This document shows positions 51,488 to 61,253 of a stretch of 64,000 bases of DNA, in pieces. The position numbers and the translations under genes were made by a program. Each line of letters starts with the position of its first letter. Within the stretch, counting starts at the first letter, position 1. Source of the stretch: Maritalea porphyrae (GTDB lineage Bacteria > Pseudomonadota > Alphaproteobacteria > Rhizobiales > Devosiaceae); NCBI RefSeq assembly GCF_027213965.1, contig NZ_JAPWGX010000003.1, positions 372,001 to 436,000 on the forward strand, given 5' to 3'. The notes under the pieces are model-generated. The model was given only the letters and a program-made list of their open reading frames with translations, made no database searches and was not told the DNA's origin.

Positions 51488-51874
51488 ATGGCTAAAGAAG
51501 CACGCGTTAAGCGTCGCGAGCGTAAAAACATCACATCTGGTGTTGCGCACGTAAACTCAACATTCAACAACACAATGATCACGATCACTGATGTACAGGG
51601 CAACGCGATTGCTTGGTCATCAGCCGGTACAATGGGTTTTAAAGGCTCTCGTAAGTCTACTCCATATGCCGCACAGGTTGCTGCTGAAGATGCTGCGAAA
51701 AAAGCGCAAGAGCACAACATGAAGACATTGGAAGTTGAAGTTTGTGGTCCAGGTTCTGGCCGCGAATCAGCTTTGCGCGCTTTGCAAGCTGCTGGATTTA
51801 CAGTCACAAGCATCCGCGATGTGACTTCAATTCCACATAACGGATGTCGTCCACGCAAACGTCGTCGCGTTTAA
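51488..51874 (+). CDS. rpsK: 30S ribosomal protein S11
   Basis: A 128-residue platform protein near the E site. [14 protein letters not shown] and [13 protein letters not shown] are diagnostic. The Asn in N-N-T can become isoaspartate elsewhere. AAGGAA upstream of the ATG. Confidence 0.97.
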   Translation: MAKEARVKRRERKNITSGVAHVNSTFNNTMITITDVQGNAIAWSSAGTMGFKGSRKSTPYAAQVAAEDAAKKAQEHNMKTLEVEVCGPGSGRESALRALQAAGFTVTSIRDVTSIPHNGCRPRKRRRV

Positions 51875-51975
51875 TTCACTTTACCGTTCGTTCGGCCAAA
51901 CGGGCGGGTGTGGAATTTTACATTTCATGCGGCTATCGGCGGATAGTCCGCATTATTGAAAGGGTGTAAACTATA

Positions 51976-52992
51976 ATGATCCAGAAAAACTGGCAGGAAC
52001 TGATTAAGCCGACAAAACTGGACATTGTACCGGGAAATGATCCGGCACGGGTAGCTTCAGTTGTCGCCGAACCGCTAGAGCGCGGTTATGGTTTGACATT
52101 GGGCAACGCGTTGCGTCGGGTATTGTTGTCTTCATTGCAAGGGGCTGCGGTTACCGCAATCCAAATTGACGGCGTTCTGCACGAATTTTCTTCTGTGCCT
52201 GGCGTTCGTGAAGATGTCACCGATATGGTGCTCAACGTAAAAGAGATTTCAGTTCGCATGGAAGAAGAGGGGCCTAAGCGTCTCACTTTGTCTAAAAAGG
52301 GTCCGGGCGCTGTCTTGGCCAGCGACATTGAAGTTTCTGGCGATATCGAAATTCTGAACCCAGAATTGGTTCTTTGTCACCTTGATGATGGTGCTGAGAT
52401 CAATATGGAATTCACAGTTGAGACTGGTAAGGGCTATGTGCCTGCTGATCGCAACCGTCCTGAAGATGCGCCAATTGGCTTTGTATCTGTGGATGCGTTG
52501 TTTTCACCAATTAAGCGCGTGTCTTATAAAGTGGAGAACACCCGTGAGGGCCAAGTTCTTGACTATGACAAGCTTAATTTGACAGTTGAGACTGATGGTT
52601 CAATTACCCCTGAAGATGCTGTGGCATTTGCTGCACGTATCTTGCAAGACCAATTGAATGTGTTCGTGAACTTTGAAGAGCCTGAGAAGGAAGTGGTTGA
52701 AGATGCAACGCCTGAGCTTGCATTTAATCCTGCGCTTCTCAAGAAAGTTGATGAGCTTGAATTGTCTGTTCGTTCTGCAAACTGCCTGAAGAACGACAAC
52801 ATCGTGTACATTGGTGATTTGATCCAAAAGTCGGAAGCGGAAATGTTGCGCACCCCGAACTTTGGCCGTAAATCACTAAATGAAATTAAAGAAGTTCTGG
52901 CGCAAATGGGCCTGCATCTTGGTATGGATGTAGCCAACTGGCCGCCTGAAAACATTGAAGATCTCGCGAAGCGTTTTGAAGATCACTATTGA
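51976..52992 (+). CDS. rpoA: DNA-directed RNA polymerase alpha subunit
   Basis: A 338-residue assembly scaffold. N-terminal domain: [20 protein letters not shown]-terminal domain: S-V-R-S-A-N-C-L and [11 protein letters not shown], which binds UP elements and activators. It partners the beta and beta-prime subunits encoded at 26172 and 30425. A 101-bp gap to rpsK holds an imperfect stem (GCGG...CCGC, 51930-51952). Confidence 0.98.
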   Translation: MIQKNWQELIKPTKLDIVPGNDPARVASVVAEPLERGYGLTLGNALRRVLLSSLQGAAVTAIQIDGVLHEFSSVPGVREDVTDMVLNVKEISVRMEEEGPKRLTLSKKGPGAVLASDIEVSGDIEILNPELVLCHLDDGAEINMEFTVETGKGYVPADRNRPEDAPIGFVSVDALFSPIKRVSYKVENTREGQVLDYDKLNLTVETDGSITPEDAVAFAARILQDQLNVFVNFEEPEKEVVEDATPELAFNPALLKKVDELELSVRSANCLKNDNIVYIGDLIQKSEAEMLRTPNFGRKSLNEIKEVLAQMGLHLGMDVANWPPENIEDLAKRFEDHY

Positions 52993-53031
52993 TCTTTTTC
53001 GCTTAACGCATTGAGTTGACAGGAGAATAGA

Positions 53032-53457
53032 ATGCGCCACCGTAAAGCCGGTCGCAAGTTGAACCGTACTGCAAGCCATCGTAAAGCGATGTTTGCAAAT
53101 ATGGCCGCTGCGCTAATTAAGCACGAGCAGATTGTTACAACTGTTCCAAAAGCAAAAGACCTACGTCCAATCGTTGAAAAGTTGGTGACACTTGCGAAGA
53201 AGGGTGATCTTCACTCTCGTCGTATTGCCGCTTCTCGTATTGGTGATGAGACGCAAGCAAAGAAATTGTTTGATGTTTTGGGTCCACGTTACCAAGACCG
53301 TCAAGGCGGTTACACACGTGTGCTTAAAGCGGGTTTCCGCTATGGCGACAACGCACCAATCGCAGTGATTGAGTTTGTTGACCGCGATATCACAGCAAAA
53401 GGCAAAGATTCTGGCCCAACTGCTGAGCGTCAAGACCAAGCAGAAGAAGCAGCGTAA
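53032..53457 (+). CDS. rplQ: 50S ribosomal protein L17
   Basis: A 141-residue protein that ends the alpha operon. [17 protein letters not shown] is diagnostic. The C-terminal acidic/Gln tail extends past the E. coli length. GGAG lies nine bases before the ATG. A clear terminator follows. Confidence 0.97.
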   Translation: MRHRKAGRKLNRTASHRKAMFANMAAALIKHEQIVTTVPKAKDLRPIVEKLVTLAKKGDLHSRRIAASRIGDETQAKKLFDVLGPRYQDRQGGYTRVLKAGFRYGDNAPIAVIEFVDRDITAKGKDSGPTAERQDQAEEAA

Positions 53458-53483
53458 GCTACTTTATATCTGGTATGAATTAG

Positions 53484-53509
53484 GGCGTCCTTCGGGGCGC
53501 CTTTTTTTT
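53484..53509 (+). terminator. Rho-independent terminator after rplQ
   Basis: GGCGTCC-TTCG-GGGCGCC (one wobble) is followed by eight T. It closes the S10-spc-alpha super-operon. Confidence 0.92.
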
Positions 53510-53626
53510 GGCTCATTAAAGAAGGCAGCTTGACGGTATTCCGAACTGTTTATCATTGCCTGAGTGGTTGGCGACCAGATGGTCCGCATGTTATTTAGGG
53601 TTACAATAGCTTTGTAAGCGAGTGAA

Positions 53627-54958
53627 ATGACCGACCTTTTTATTGAAGACTTATCCAACGCGCCTGATGAAGATCGGCCTCTGGCTGATCTATTGCGTCC
53701 CCAATCTTTGGCTGACGTGGTTGGGCAAGATCATTTGGTGGGTGAAGAAGGCGTTTTGACCCGGATGATAAAGTCCGGGCGGTTGGGTTCTTTGGTATTT
53801 TGGGGGCCGCCGGGGTCTGGCAAAACAACTGTTGCCCGTCTGTTGGCGCAGAATGTCGACTATCGCTTTCATCAGATTTCTGCGATTTTTTCCGGTGTTG
53901 CTGACCTCAAGAAGGTTTTTGAGCAGGCGCGGGATTTAAAACGGTCTGGCAAGCGAACCTTGTTGTTTGTGGATGAAATCCACCGGTTTAACAGAGCGCA
54001 GCAGGACAGTTTTTTGCCAGTGATGGAGGATGGCACGTTAGTTTTGGTTGGCGCGACAACGGAAAACCCATCGTTTGAGTTGAATTCAGCTTTATTGTCT
54101 CGGGCCCAAGTGCTTACTTTTAAAGCCCACGACGATGAGGCCGCAGAACAATTGCTGCGCCGCGCAGAAGAGCATGTGGGGCGCACATTGCTGCTGAGTG
54201 AGGACGCACGAATTTCATTGGCTGAAATGGCGGATGGTGATGGCCGAGCTTTGTTGGGATTGGTCGAAGAGATCTTTGCAGCCACTGTTGATGGCGATGA
54301 GTTGGACAGGGAGGGGCTCGAGCGGATCGTTCAGCGCCGGGCGCCAGTTTATGACAAAGGACAGGACGGGCATTACAACCTTATTTCTGCGCTGCACAAG
54401 ACCATTCGTGGATCTGACCCTGATGCGGCGCTTTATTATTTGACGCGCATGCTGGTTTCTGGGGAAGATCCAATGTTTTTGGCGCGTCGGTTGATCCGCA
54501 TGGCGGTGGAAGATATTGGCCTAGCTGATCCACTTGCCCTGCCACAATGTGTGGCAGCACGGGATGCTTATCAAATGCTTGGCTCGCCAGAAGGGGAATT
54601 GGCATTGGCGCAGGCAGCCGTTTATTTGGCAACGGCGCCAAAATCTAACGCTGTTTACACTGCCTACAATCAGGCCACGGCATTTGCCAAAAAAACTGGT
54701 TCGCCCATGCCACCAAAAAGCATATTGAATGCGCCGACCAAATTGATGAAAAATGAGGGATACAACAAGGGGTATATTTATGATCACGACACCCCTGAAG
54801 GCTTTTCTGGGCAAGACTATTTCCCCGATGATTTAGGGCGACAAGAGTTCTATCATCCTGTAGAACGCGGGTTCGAGCGGGACGTGCAAAAGCGAATGGA
54901 CTATTTCAAGCGCTTGCGTTTCAGCAAAACTGCAGGCAAAACGGGCCTGAGTGAATAA
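53627..54958 (+). CDS. rarA: Replication-associated recombination protein A (RarA/MgsA)
   Basis: A 443-residue AAA+ ATPase that acts at stalled replication forks with SSB. Walker A is G-P-P-G-S-G-K-T (60-67), Walker B L-L-F-V-D-E-I-H-R-F-N (near 113-122), and sensor 1 G-A-T-T-E-N-P-S. The C-terminal tetramerisation domain is complete. It starts the plus-strand operon that runs to the ATP12 gene; crcB follows after 17 bases. Confidence 0.95.
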   Translation: MTDLFIEDLSNAPDEDRPLADLLRPQSLADVVGQDHLVGEEGVLTRMIKSGRLGSLVFWGPPGSGKTTVARLLAQNVDYRFHQISAIFSGVADLKKVFEQARDLKRSGKRTLLFVDEIHRFNRAQQDSFLPVMEDGTLVLVGATTENPSFELNSALLSRAQVLTFKAHDDEAAEQLLRRAEEHVGRTLLLSEDARISLAEMADGDGRALLGLVEEIFAATVDGDELDREGLERIVQRRAPVYDKGQDGHYNLISALHKTIRGSDPDAALYYLTRMLVSGEDPMFLARRLIRMAVEDIGLADPLALPQCVAARDAYQMLGSPEGELALAQAAVYLATAPKSNAVYTAYNQATAFAKKTGSPMPPKSILNAPTKLMKNEGYNKGYIYDHDTPEGFSGQDYFPDDLGRQEFYHPVERGFERDVQKRMDYFKRLRFSKTAGKTGLSE

Positions 54959-54975
54959 GTTAGAAAGACAGTTGA

Positions 54976-55356
54976 ATGTCCTATTTGCTGGTCGGTTTGG
55001 GCGGTGCATTGGGTGCTATGGGGCGACATAGCGTTGGCCAGTTGGTAATGCGATTTGGACTAATTGGTTTTCCTTACGCCACGATGATCGTGAATGTAAT
55101 TGGTTCATTCATCATTGGGGTTGTTATCGGGTATTTGGCCAAGACAACGCCTGAATGGGGCCAGTCAGTCCGGCTGTTTCTAGCGACCGGCTTTTGTGGT
55201 GGGTTCACAACATTTTCTGCATTTTCGTTAGATGCAATTGTTCTTTATGAGCGCGGTCAGGTGATGGCTGCTGCTGGTTATGTAGGTTTGTCTGTAGTGC
55301 TTTCGATTGCAGCATTGTTTGGCGCATTGGCGCTTATGAGAGGTTTGGCCCTATGA
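54976..55356 (+). CDS. crcB: Fluoride ion channel CrcB/Fluc
   Basis: A 126-residue, four-span dual-topology channel that exports fluoride. G-G-A-L-G-A-M-G-R-H, N-V-I-G-S-F and T-G-F-C-G-G-F-T-T-F-S-A-F-S are the family signatures, the last lining the pore. No fluoride riboswitch is seen before it; it is likely expressed with rarA. Overlaps the pseudouridine synthase by four bases. Confidence 0.93.
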   Translation: MSYLLVGLGGALGAMGRHSVGQLVMRFGLIGFPYATMIVNVIGSFIIGVVIGYLAKTTPEWGQSVRLFLATGFCGGFTTFSAFSLDAIVLYERGQVMAAAGYVGLSVVLSIAALFGALALMRGLAL

Positions 55357-56351
55357 GTGGCGTACAACAACGAATAGTCACCGCAGAAGAAGAAGGCATG
55401 CGCCTTGATCGCTGGTTTTCTGTTCATTTCCCAGATTTGCCATTTTCACGCCTTCAACGGATTATCCGAAAGGGCGAAGTACGGATTGATAAGGGACGCG
55501 TGAAAGCGAACACTCGGCTTGCCAAAGGGCAAACCATTCGCGTTCCGCCGATCGGTGATTTGCCCGAAACTCACAAAGAGTATCAGCCGCGTGTTGTCGA
55601 AAAAGACGTGCAATTGTTGCGTGATATTACGCTTTATGAAGATGAGACCATTTTGGTGATCAACAAGCCGCATGGTCTTGCTGTGCAAGGCGGCAGCGGC
55701 ACCAAGTATCACGTGGATAAATTGCTGGAGAGCATTCCGAACAAGAAGGGTGAAAAGCCACGGCTTGTGCACCGATTGGATCGTGATACGTCGGGTTGCT
55801 TGCTGATAGCGAAAACACGTCAAGCTGCCTCACATTTCGGCAAAGTGTTTCGTTCCCGTTCAGCTCGTAAGATATATTGGGCGGTAACAGCATATGTGCC
55901 CCATCCAAAACAAGGCAAGATTTCTTGTTTTGTCGCCCGTCAATCGACAGAAGATGGCGAGCAAATGCGTGTGGTTGGTAATGGCGTTGACGGGGCGCAG
56001 CACTCGTTGACCCATTATTCGGTTACAGAAGATGCCGGCGGTAAGTTTGCTTGGGTGACCCTAAAACCAGTGACCGGTCGCACACACCAGTTGCGTGTGC
56101 ATATGCAGCAGATGGGAACACCGATTATTAATGACCCACGGTATTTTGATATCGAAAATTGGGAAAAGCCCGATGATTTGGGTGAGGGGCTTCATTTGCA
56201 TGCCCGCCGACTGGCCATACCTTTGCCGAGCGGTAAACAGTTAGACATTACAGCGCCATTGCCACCTCATATGCAAAAGACGTTTGATATGTTCGGGTTT
56301 AACGTCAAATACTATGACCAAAATGAAGAAGACGCCTTAGACGAGGATTGA
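55353..56351 (+). CDS. rluC: RluA-family 23S rRNA pseudouridine synthase (RluC type)
   Basis: A 332-residue enzyme with an N-terminal S4 RNA-binding domain (about 12-70) and a catalytic domain where H-R-L-D-R-D-T-S-G supplies Asp143. K-P-V-T-G-R-T-H-Q-L-R-V-H is the second motif. The S4 domain and length favour RluC over RluA; the exact target uridines cannot be told from sequence. Translation is coupled to crcB by ATGA. Confidence 0.86.
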   Translation: MSGVQQRIVTAEEEGMRLDRWFSVHFPDLPFSRLQRIIRKGEVRIDKGRVKANTRLAKGQTIRVPPIGDLPETHKEYQPRVVEKDVQLLRDITLYEDETILVINKPHGLAVQGGSGTKYHVDKLLESIPNKKGEKPRLVHRLDRDTSGCLLIAKTRQAASHFGKVFRSRSARKIYWAVTAYVPHPKQGKISCFVARQSTEDGEQMRVVGNGVDGAQHSLTHYSVTEDAGGKFAWVTLKPVTGRTHQLRVHMQQMGTPIINDPRYFDIENWEKPDDLGEGLHLHARRLAIPLPSGKQLDITAPLPPHMQKTFDMFGFNVKYYDQNEEDALDED

Positions 56352-56354
56352 TCT

Positions 56355-56729
56355 ATGCCTGATCTTAGCCACTTTGATAAACTCGATGTGCCCATCAAAG
56401 AGATTGCGCATGCTGTTTATGATTTGGCGGCCGAGGTTGATCCCAATTTACACCGGATGAAGCGGTGGGGATTTCCAGGTTTTATTGCAAACTCCACAAT
56501 CGTGACCGTTTGCGGACAGCCTAAGCACGTTAATCTGCAGTTCTTTTATGGGGCGCATCTGCCCAACCCACTCGGGTTGCTTGAAGGCACCGGAAAAGAC
56601 TTACGGCATATCAAATTCAGGTCGATGCCGGACACCAAGCGTGAAGGTGTGCGTGAAGTCGTTATGGCTGCAATTGAATATGACAAAACATTGCGCGACG
56701 AAGGGTTGCGGGCGAGGGCTGAGAGTTAA
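56355..56729 (+). CDS. DUF1801 domain protein
   Basis: A 124-residue protein of the DUF1801 fold, characterised by L-H-R-M-K-R-W-G-F-P-G-F and V-N-L-Q-F-F-Y-G-A-H-L. The family has no established activity; members look like small ligand-binding or iron-homeostasis-associated proteins. It lies three bases after rluC and overlaps the HAD gene by one base. Confidence 0.78.
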   Translation: MPDLSHFDKLDVPIKEIAHAVYDLAAEVDPNLHRMKRWGFPGFIANSTIVTVCGQPKHVNLQFFYGAHLPNPLGLLEGTGKDLRHIKFRSMPDTKREGVREVVMAAIEYDKTLRDEGLRARAES

Positions 56730-57391
56730 TGCGATTGGTGATTTTTGATGTCGACGGCACCATTGTCGACAGTGCTGCGCATATCGTGGAGAGCGCTCAA
56801 TTTGTCTTTCACAAAAACAACCTGCCCAAACCAGCGGACGCAGACATTCGTGCAGGGATTGGGTTGAACCTAGATATTATTATGCTGAATTTGCTTGGCG
56901 ACGACAATCAGGAGCTGGCGCTAAAACTTGAGCAAGACTATCGAGACTATTTCAATCATAAGATTGAACACGGCCTGATCAACGAACAGATTTATACAGG
57001 TGCTGCAGAGGCGATCGCGACACTTGGCGCTCAAGATGAGACATTTTTGGGCATCGCCACTGGCAAGCGTTTAAAAGGCGTGGAGCGCCTATTCAAAGAG
57101 CAAGGCTTCGGTCATCATTTCCATACGCTGCAAACGCCAGACAATAATCCCTCCAAGCCTAATCCGGGCATGGTTTTGACGGCGATGAGCGAAACTGGCG
57201 TTAAGGCTGCAAAAACGGTTATGATTGGCGACACGTCTTATGATATGGCGATGGCAAAGGCGGCTGGCGTAAAAGCGTTGGGCGTAAATTGGGGTTACCA
57301 CGACCATACAACATTGCGCGAAAGCGGCGCGGATTTGGTGATAGATCACTATCATCAACTCATTGATGCAATTGATGAATTGACGGAGTAA
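56729..57391 (+). CDS. HAD-superfamily hydrolase, phosphoglycolate-phosphatase-like
   Basis: A 220-residue phosphatase. Motif I is F-D-V-D-G-T (nucleophile Asp7), motif II is G-I-A-T-G-K, and motif III/IV G-D-T-S-Y-D-M-A-M-A. The alpha-helical cap between motifs resembles Gph/PGMB enzymes. Substrate is uncertain; phosphoglycolate or a sugar phosphate are likely guesses. Overlap with DUF1801 couples translation. Confidence 0.86.
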   Translation: MRLVIFDVDGTIVDSAAHIVESAQFVFHKNNLPKPADADIRAGIGLNLDIIMLNLLGDDNQELALKLEQDYRDYFNHKIEHGLINEQIYTGAAEAIATLGAQDETFLGIATGKRLKGVERLFKEQGFGHHFHTLQTPDNNPSKPNPGMVLTAMSETGVKAAKTVMIGDTSYDMAMAKAAGVKALGVNWGYHDHTTLRESGADLVIDHYHQLIDAIDELTE

Positions 57392-57396
57392 GCACG

Positions 57397-58179
57397 ATGC
57401 GTGAGATTTTGGAAGATGCAGAAGCCCATATTGAAGATGGATATGGCCGTGCGCAAAAACACCAAAAACAACAGTTGGCAAAGCGCTTTTATAAACAAGT
57501 GAGCGTTGGCGCTGTTGAAGGTGGTTTTGGGGTTCTGTTAGACGGGCGTTCAATCAAATCGCCGGGCAAAACGCTGGTGAAAGTGCCAAGCCAGCGGCTT
57601 GCGACATTGCTTGCAGCTGAATGGGATGCGCAGGAAAAAGAGATAGACCCTGCGACCATGCCGTTGACCCGTTTGGTCAATACAACGGTCGAAAAGGGTG
57701 AAGAAACGCTTGATGCAGTGAAGGCGGAGATTGTTAAATTCGCCGGGAACGACTTGCTAACTTACAGAGCGGACACGCCACAAGAACTAGTTGATCTGCA
57801 ATCAAAACATTGGGGCGGGGCGCTTGATGCGTTCACCAGGCGCTATGATGTTTCGTTCAACGTCATTACAGGAGTGATCCACCAAGACCAACCTCCTGAA
57901 GTGCAAGCACGGGTTGGTGAGATTATTGCGCCTTATGGGGTGTTTGGTGCCTTTTGCACAATGTTGATCACGTCGATTACGGGGTCAGCAATTCTTTCAG
58001 TTGGTTTGGCCGAGGGCTTGTTTAGTGCCTCAGAAGTCTTAAAAATCGCCTATGTAGATGAAGACTATCAAGCTAGCCATTGGGGTGAAGATGCGGAGGC
58101 AATGCGTATGCGCGCCTTCAAACGACAAGACTTTGACGCAGCGGTAAAAGTGTTGGAACTGGTCGAAAGAGAACTCTAG
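57397..58179 (+). CDS. ATP12-family F1 ATPase assembly chaperone
   Basis: A 260-residue protein homologous to mitochondrial Atp12, which binds the F1 alpha subunit during assembly. Seen: K-R-F-Y-K-Q-V-S-V and V-L-L-D-G-R-S-I-K-S-P-G-K near the start, E-W-D-A-Q-E, P-L-T-R-L-V-N-T-T and L-L-T-Y-R-A. Found mainly in alphaproteobacteria and mitochondria. Its TAG stop shares the palindrome CTAG with the stop of the opposing folK. Confidence 0.9.
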   Translation: MREILEDAEAHIEDGYGRAQKHQKQQLAKRFYKQVSVGAVEGGFGVLLDGRSIKSPGKTLVKVPSQRLATLLAAEWDAQEKEIDPATMPLTRLVNTTVEKGEETLDAVKAEIVKFAGNDLLTYRADTPQELVDLQSKHWGGALDAFTRRYDVSFNVITGVIHQDQPPEVQARVGEIIAPYGVFGAFCTMLITSITGSAILSVGLAEGLFSASEVLKIAYVDEDYQASHWGEDAEAMRMRAFKRQDFDAAVKVLELVEREL

Positions 58180-58613
58180 GCGTTTGCCTGATTTCTGATC
58201 CACTCAACAACAGATGGTGCGATCTCTTCAAGCGGATCCATCACGAAAGCGCGTTCGTGGGCGTGGGGGTGTGGCACCGTAAGCCGCTCATTATTGATTC
58301 TGGATTGGCCAAAGGCAATCACATCTATGTCGATGAGGCGAGGGCCCCATTTTTCATCGCGCTTGCGGCCCATCGCTTGTTCAATCATCAAGCACGAATC
58401 GAGCAAGTCGATTGGGCCTAGAGCTGTTTCTACTTCAATGGCCATATTGAGAAATGGATCTTGGTCGGTTTTACCCCAAGGGTCCGTTTCGATGATGCGA
58501 GATTTGCGGGTGATGTGTACGTCAGGGTGAGCGTCTAGTCGGCGCAACGCCTCTAGTAATTGTGCACGAGGGCGGCCAATATTTGCTCCAAGTCCAAGCC
58601 AAGCTTTTCCCAT
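58176..58613 (-). CDS. folK: 2-amino-4-hydroxy-6-hydroxymethyldihydropteridine diphosphokinase
   Basis: A 145-residue pyrophosphokinase that activates the pterin for FolP. L-G-L-G-A-N-I-G opens it; T-D-P-W-G-K-T-D-Q-D-P-F-L-N and W-G-P-R-L-I-D-I-D-V-I hold the pterin and Mg-ATP. Its ATG overlaps the folB stop by one base. It is the last gene of the minus-strand folate operon and meets the ATP12 gene tail to tail. Confidence 0.93.
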   Translation of the reverse strand: MGKAWLGLGANIGRPRAQLLEALRRLDAHPDVHITRKSRIIETDPWGKTDQDPFLNMAIEVETALGPIDLLDSCLMIEQAMGRKRDEKWGPRLIDIDVIAFGQSRINNERLTVPHPHAHERAFVMDPLEEIAPSVVEWIRNQANA

Positions 58614-59002
58614 TACTTTGTCTCCCGATCTCGAACCAATTCTATTGCGAATTCACCAGTTACAACGGGAATCGGTGCTTCTGGTTTGCGCACACGTACT
58701 CTGACCCATTCAATCGTCTCAAACGTGTCGAACAAGCCATCAATCAAATGCTGCCCAAGCGCTTCGATAAGCTTGAAACGTGTTTGGGTAACACGCTCGT
58801 TGACCAAGTTGAAAATCTGGTCGTATGAAATTGTGTCTTCCACATCGTCCGTTAGGCCCGGTTTGGACAGGTCCACACCGCACTCCAGATCAATGCGAAA
58901 ACGCTGCCCGAGGGCATTTTCTTCCTGCATGACGCCGTGGTAGCCATAAAAAGCTAAGTCAGCGAGCACGATTTTGTCTTCAGTCCGATTTGTCTTTGGC
59001 AT
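58613..59002 (-). CDS. folB: Dihydroneopterin aldolase
   Basis: A 129-residue tunnelling-fold enzyme that cuts dihydroneopterin to 6-hydroxymethyl-dihydropterin. Y-G-Y-H-G-V-M-Q-E-E-N with the catalytic Glu/Tyr area and L-I-E-A-L-G-Q-H-L are conserved. I use the ATG; a TTG just before it abuts the folP stop. It feeds folK, which overlaps it. Confidence 0.92.
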   Translation of the reverse strand: MPKTNRTEDKIVLADLAFYGYHGVMQEENALGQRFRIDLECGVDLSKPGLTDDVEDTISYDQIFNLVNERVTQTRFKLIEALGQHLIDGLFDTFETIEWVRVRVRKPEAPIPVVTGEFAIELVRDRETK

Positions 59003-59005
59003 CAA

Positions 59006-59857
59006 TTATATTTCCCGAGCGGGTGGAGGGCTGTAATAGGTTGCGTGTGCAACTTGCAAAGCGTCATAGTTCTCGCGAACATCGTGCACACGAAATATAT
59101 GCGCGCCCTGCGTGTATGCTAGTACCGTGGTTGCCCCCGTTGCCGCAACCCGTTCTTTAGGCTCAACCCCCAACAGTTTCCCAAGGGTCGATTTGCGCGA
59201 GAATCCAATAAGGATAGGGTACCCTAGTTCAACCAATTCGTCGATGCGACCAAGAAGCGTGAAGTTCTCTTCGTAGGTTTTTGCAAATCCAAACCCTGGA
59301 TCAAGCACTATTTGAGATTTGGATAGTCCCGCATATTCAGCAATTTGAATGCTTTTGTCAAAGTATCGCTTTAGTTCTGAAACAATGTCTTTTTGTGTGT
59401 CGCGGTCTTCGTCCCAATGCATGAGAATAGATGGGATATTGTAGTGCGCGGCAACATCGGCAAGTTCTGGGTCCCGTTGAAAACCCCAAACATCATTGAT
59501 GATTGAGGCACCAGCCTGAATGGCTTGGTGACCAACGATTGCTTTGTATGTATCGATTGAAACGGGCTTATTGATTCTGGCTTCCGCCAAAGCGTCAAGC
59601 ACCGGCATGATCCGGTCTAGTTCGGCCTGTGCGCCGACTTCCTTGGCTCCGGGGCGGGTGCTTTCGCCACCAACATCGATGATGTCAGCACCTTCGCTTA
59701 TCATTTGTTTGGCCTGACCAACAGCGTCTGCGGCAGCACTATGCTCGCCGCCGTCAGAAAAGCTATCAGGCGTGACATTTAATATGCCCATAACCAACGG
59801 TTTTGGGCCAAGCTCCAAGGTCTTATCGCCCATTTTCAGGGAGAAAGCCTTATGCAT
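59006..59857 (-). CDS. folP: Dihydropteroate synthase
   Basis: A 283-residue TIM-barrel enzyme that joins the activated pterin to p-aminobenzoate, the sulfonamide target. [14 protein letters not shown] and G-G-E-S-T-R-P-G-A are the pterin and pABA loops and look normal. It overlaps rimO by eight bases and precedes folB by three. Its pABA would come from pabB/pabC at 20784-22498. Confidence 0.95.
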   Translation of the reverse strand: MHKAFSLKMGDKTLELGPKPLVMGILNVTPDSFSDGGEHSAAADAVGQAKQMISEGADIIDVGGESTRPGAKEVGAQAELDRIMPVLDALAEARINKPVSIDTYKAIVGHQAIQAGASIINDVWGFQRDPELADVAAHYNIPSILMHWDEDRDTQKDIVSELKRYFDKSIQIAEYAGLSKSQIVLDPGFGFAKTYEENFTLLGRIDELVELGYPILIGFSRKSTLGKLLGVEPKERVAATGATTVLAYTQGAHIFRVHDVRENYDALQVAHATYYSPPPAREI

Positions 59858-61199
59858 CTTTGTTTGCTTGTTGGGCTACATCAGCCGGGGTGCCATACAA
59901 GTCATATTCGTCAGAATCATTGATCGTGACTTTGACCATATCGCCGGGCTTGATGTTAATTGCGTCGTCAATAAACACTTGCCCATCGATTTCTGGTGCA
60001 TCCCATTGGCTGCGGCCCAGAGCACGGTCGTCTTCTGGTGAAACATCATCAACCAGCACGTCGATTGTTCGGCCAACCTTTTTGCTGAGGCGATCAATTG
60101 AAATGGCCTGGGCTTTTTCCATCAAACGGCCATAGCGTTCTTGTTTGATCTCGTCGGGCACTGCGCCTTCAAGTTCATTGGCCGGCGCACCAGTCACAGG
60201 TTCATATGTGAAAGCACCAACGCGGTCGATTTGTGTTTCATCAAGCCAATCAAGAAGTTGCTGGAAGTCGTCTTCAGTTTCACCAGGGAAGCCAACAATG
60301 AATGTCGAGCGAATTGCCAAATCAGGGCATATGTCGCGCCACGCTTTGATGCGATCAGCGGTTTTGACTTGGTTTGCGGGTCGGCGCATGGCTTTGAGCA
60401 CATTTGGCGCCGCGTGCTGAAATGGAATATCAAGGTAAGGCAGAATTTTGCCTTCAGCCATCAGGTGGATCGATTTGTCCACATGCGGGTAGGGGTAGAC
60501 ATAGTGCATGCGGATCCATGCGTCCATATCGCCCAATTCGCGGGCCAAATCATAAAAACGCGCATCAACGTCGCGCTTATGAAAGCGTGAAGAGGCATAT
60601 TTGATATCTTGGCCGTATGCGCTTGTGTCTTGAGAGATCACCATGATCTCCTTAACACCGGCTTTGACCAAACGTTCTGCTTCATAAAGTACGCTTGCGA
60701 TTGGACGCGACTGCAAATCACCTCGAATGGCTGGGATAATGCAGAAAGTGCAACGGTTTGAGCAGCCTTCAGAAATCTTCAAGTAGGCATAATGGCGTGG
60801 CGTTAGGCGCAAGCCGTCCTCGGGCACAAGTGTTTCAAATGGCTTGTGAACCGGCGGCACATTTTCGTGCACTGCGTTTACAACAGCCTCATATTGATGA
60901 GGGCCAGACACTGCCAAAACATTTGGATGGGTATCACGGATCAACTGCTCTTCAGTACCCAGACAACCGGTCACAATAACCTTGCCATTTTCTTTGATGG
61001 CTTCGCCGATTGCCTCTAGGCTTTCAGCTTTGGCGCTGTCCAAGAACCCACACGTGTTTACGATGACAACGTCTGCGCCCTCGTAGTCACGCGAAAAATT
61101 ATAGCCTTGCGCACGCAGGGTGGTCAAAATGCGTTCAGAGTCGACAAGCGCTTTTGGGCAGCCGAGGCTGACAAGTCCGATGGTTGGGTTCTGGTTCAT
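59850..61199 (-). CDS. rimO: Ribosomal protein S12 (aspartate) methylthiotransferase RimO
   Basis: A 449-residue radical-SAM enzyme with an N-terminal UPF0004 domain, the SAM cluster motif C-S-N-R-C-T-F-C (C-x3-C-x2-C) and a C-terminal TRAM domain. It adds a methylthio group to the beta carbon of an S12 aspartate (Asp89 counting Met). That residue is present in the rpsL product here, though beside an unusual Arg88. First in the order rimO-folP-folB-folK, with overlaps. Confidence 0.94.
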   Translation of the reverse strand: MNQNPTIGLVSLGCPKALVDSERILTTLRAQGYNFSRDYEGADVVIVNTCGFLDSAKAESLEAIGEAIKENGKVIVTGCLGTEEQLIRDTHPNVLAVSGPHQYEAVVNAVHENVPPVHKPFETLVPEDGLRLTPRHYAYLKISEGCSNRCTFCIIPAIRGDLQSRPIASVLYEAERLVKAGVKEIMVISQDTSAYGQDIKYASSRFHKRDVDARFYDLARELGDMDAWIRMHYVYPYPHVDKSIHLMAEGKILPYLDIPFQHAAPNVLKAMRRPANQVKTADRIKAWRDICPDLAIRSTFIVGFPGETEDDFQQLLDWLDETQIDRVGAFTYEPVTGAPANELEGAVPDEIKQERYGRLMEKAQAISIDRLSKKVGRTIDVLVDDVSPEDDRALGRSQWDAPEIDGQVFIDDAINIKPGDMVKVTINDSDEYDLYGTPADVAQQANKDA

Positions 61200-61253
61200 C
61201 CAAATTGCCTTTTTGAAGGATCAAAGCGCTTTCTAACGCTTTCAGGCCCCACG

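Noticed and set aside
54959-54975. Fluoride riboswitch before crcB.
   Set aside because: Only 17 bases separate it from rarA, too few for the element.
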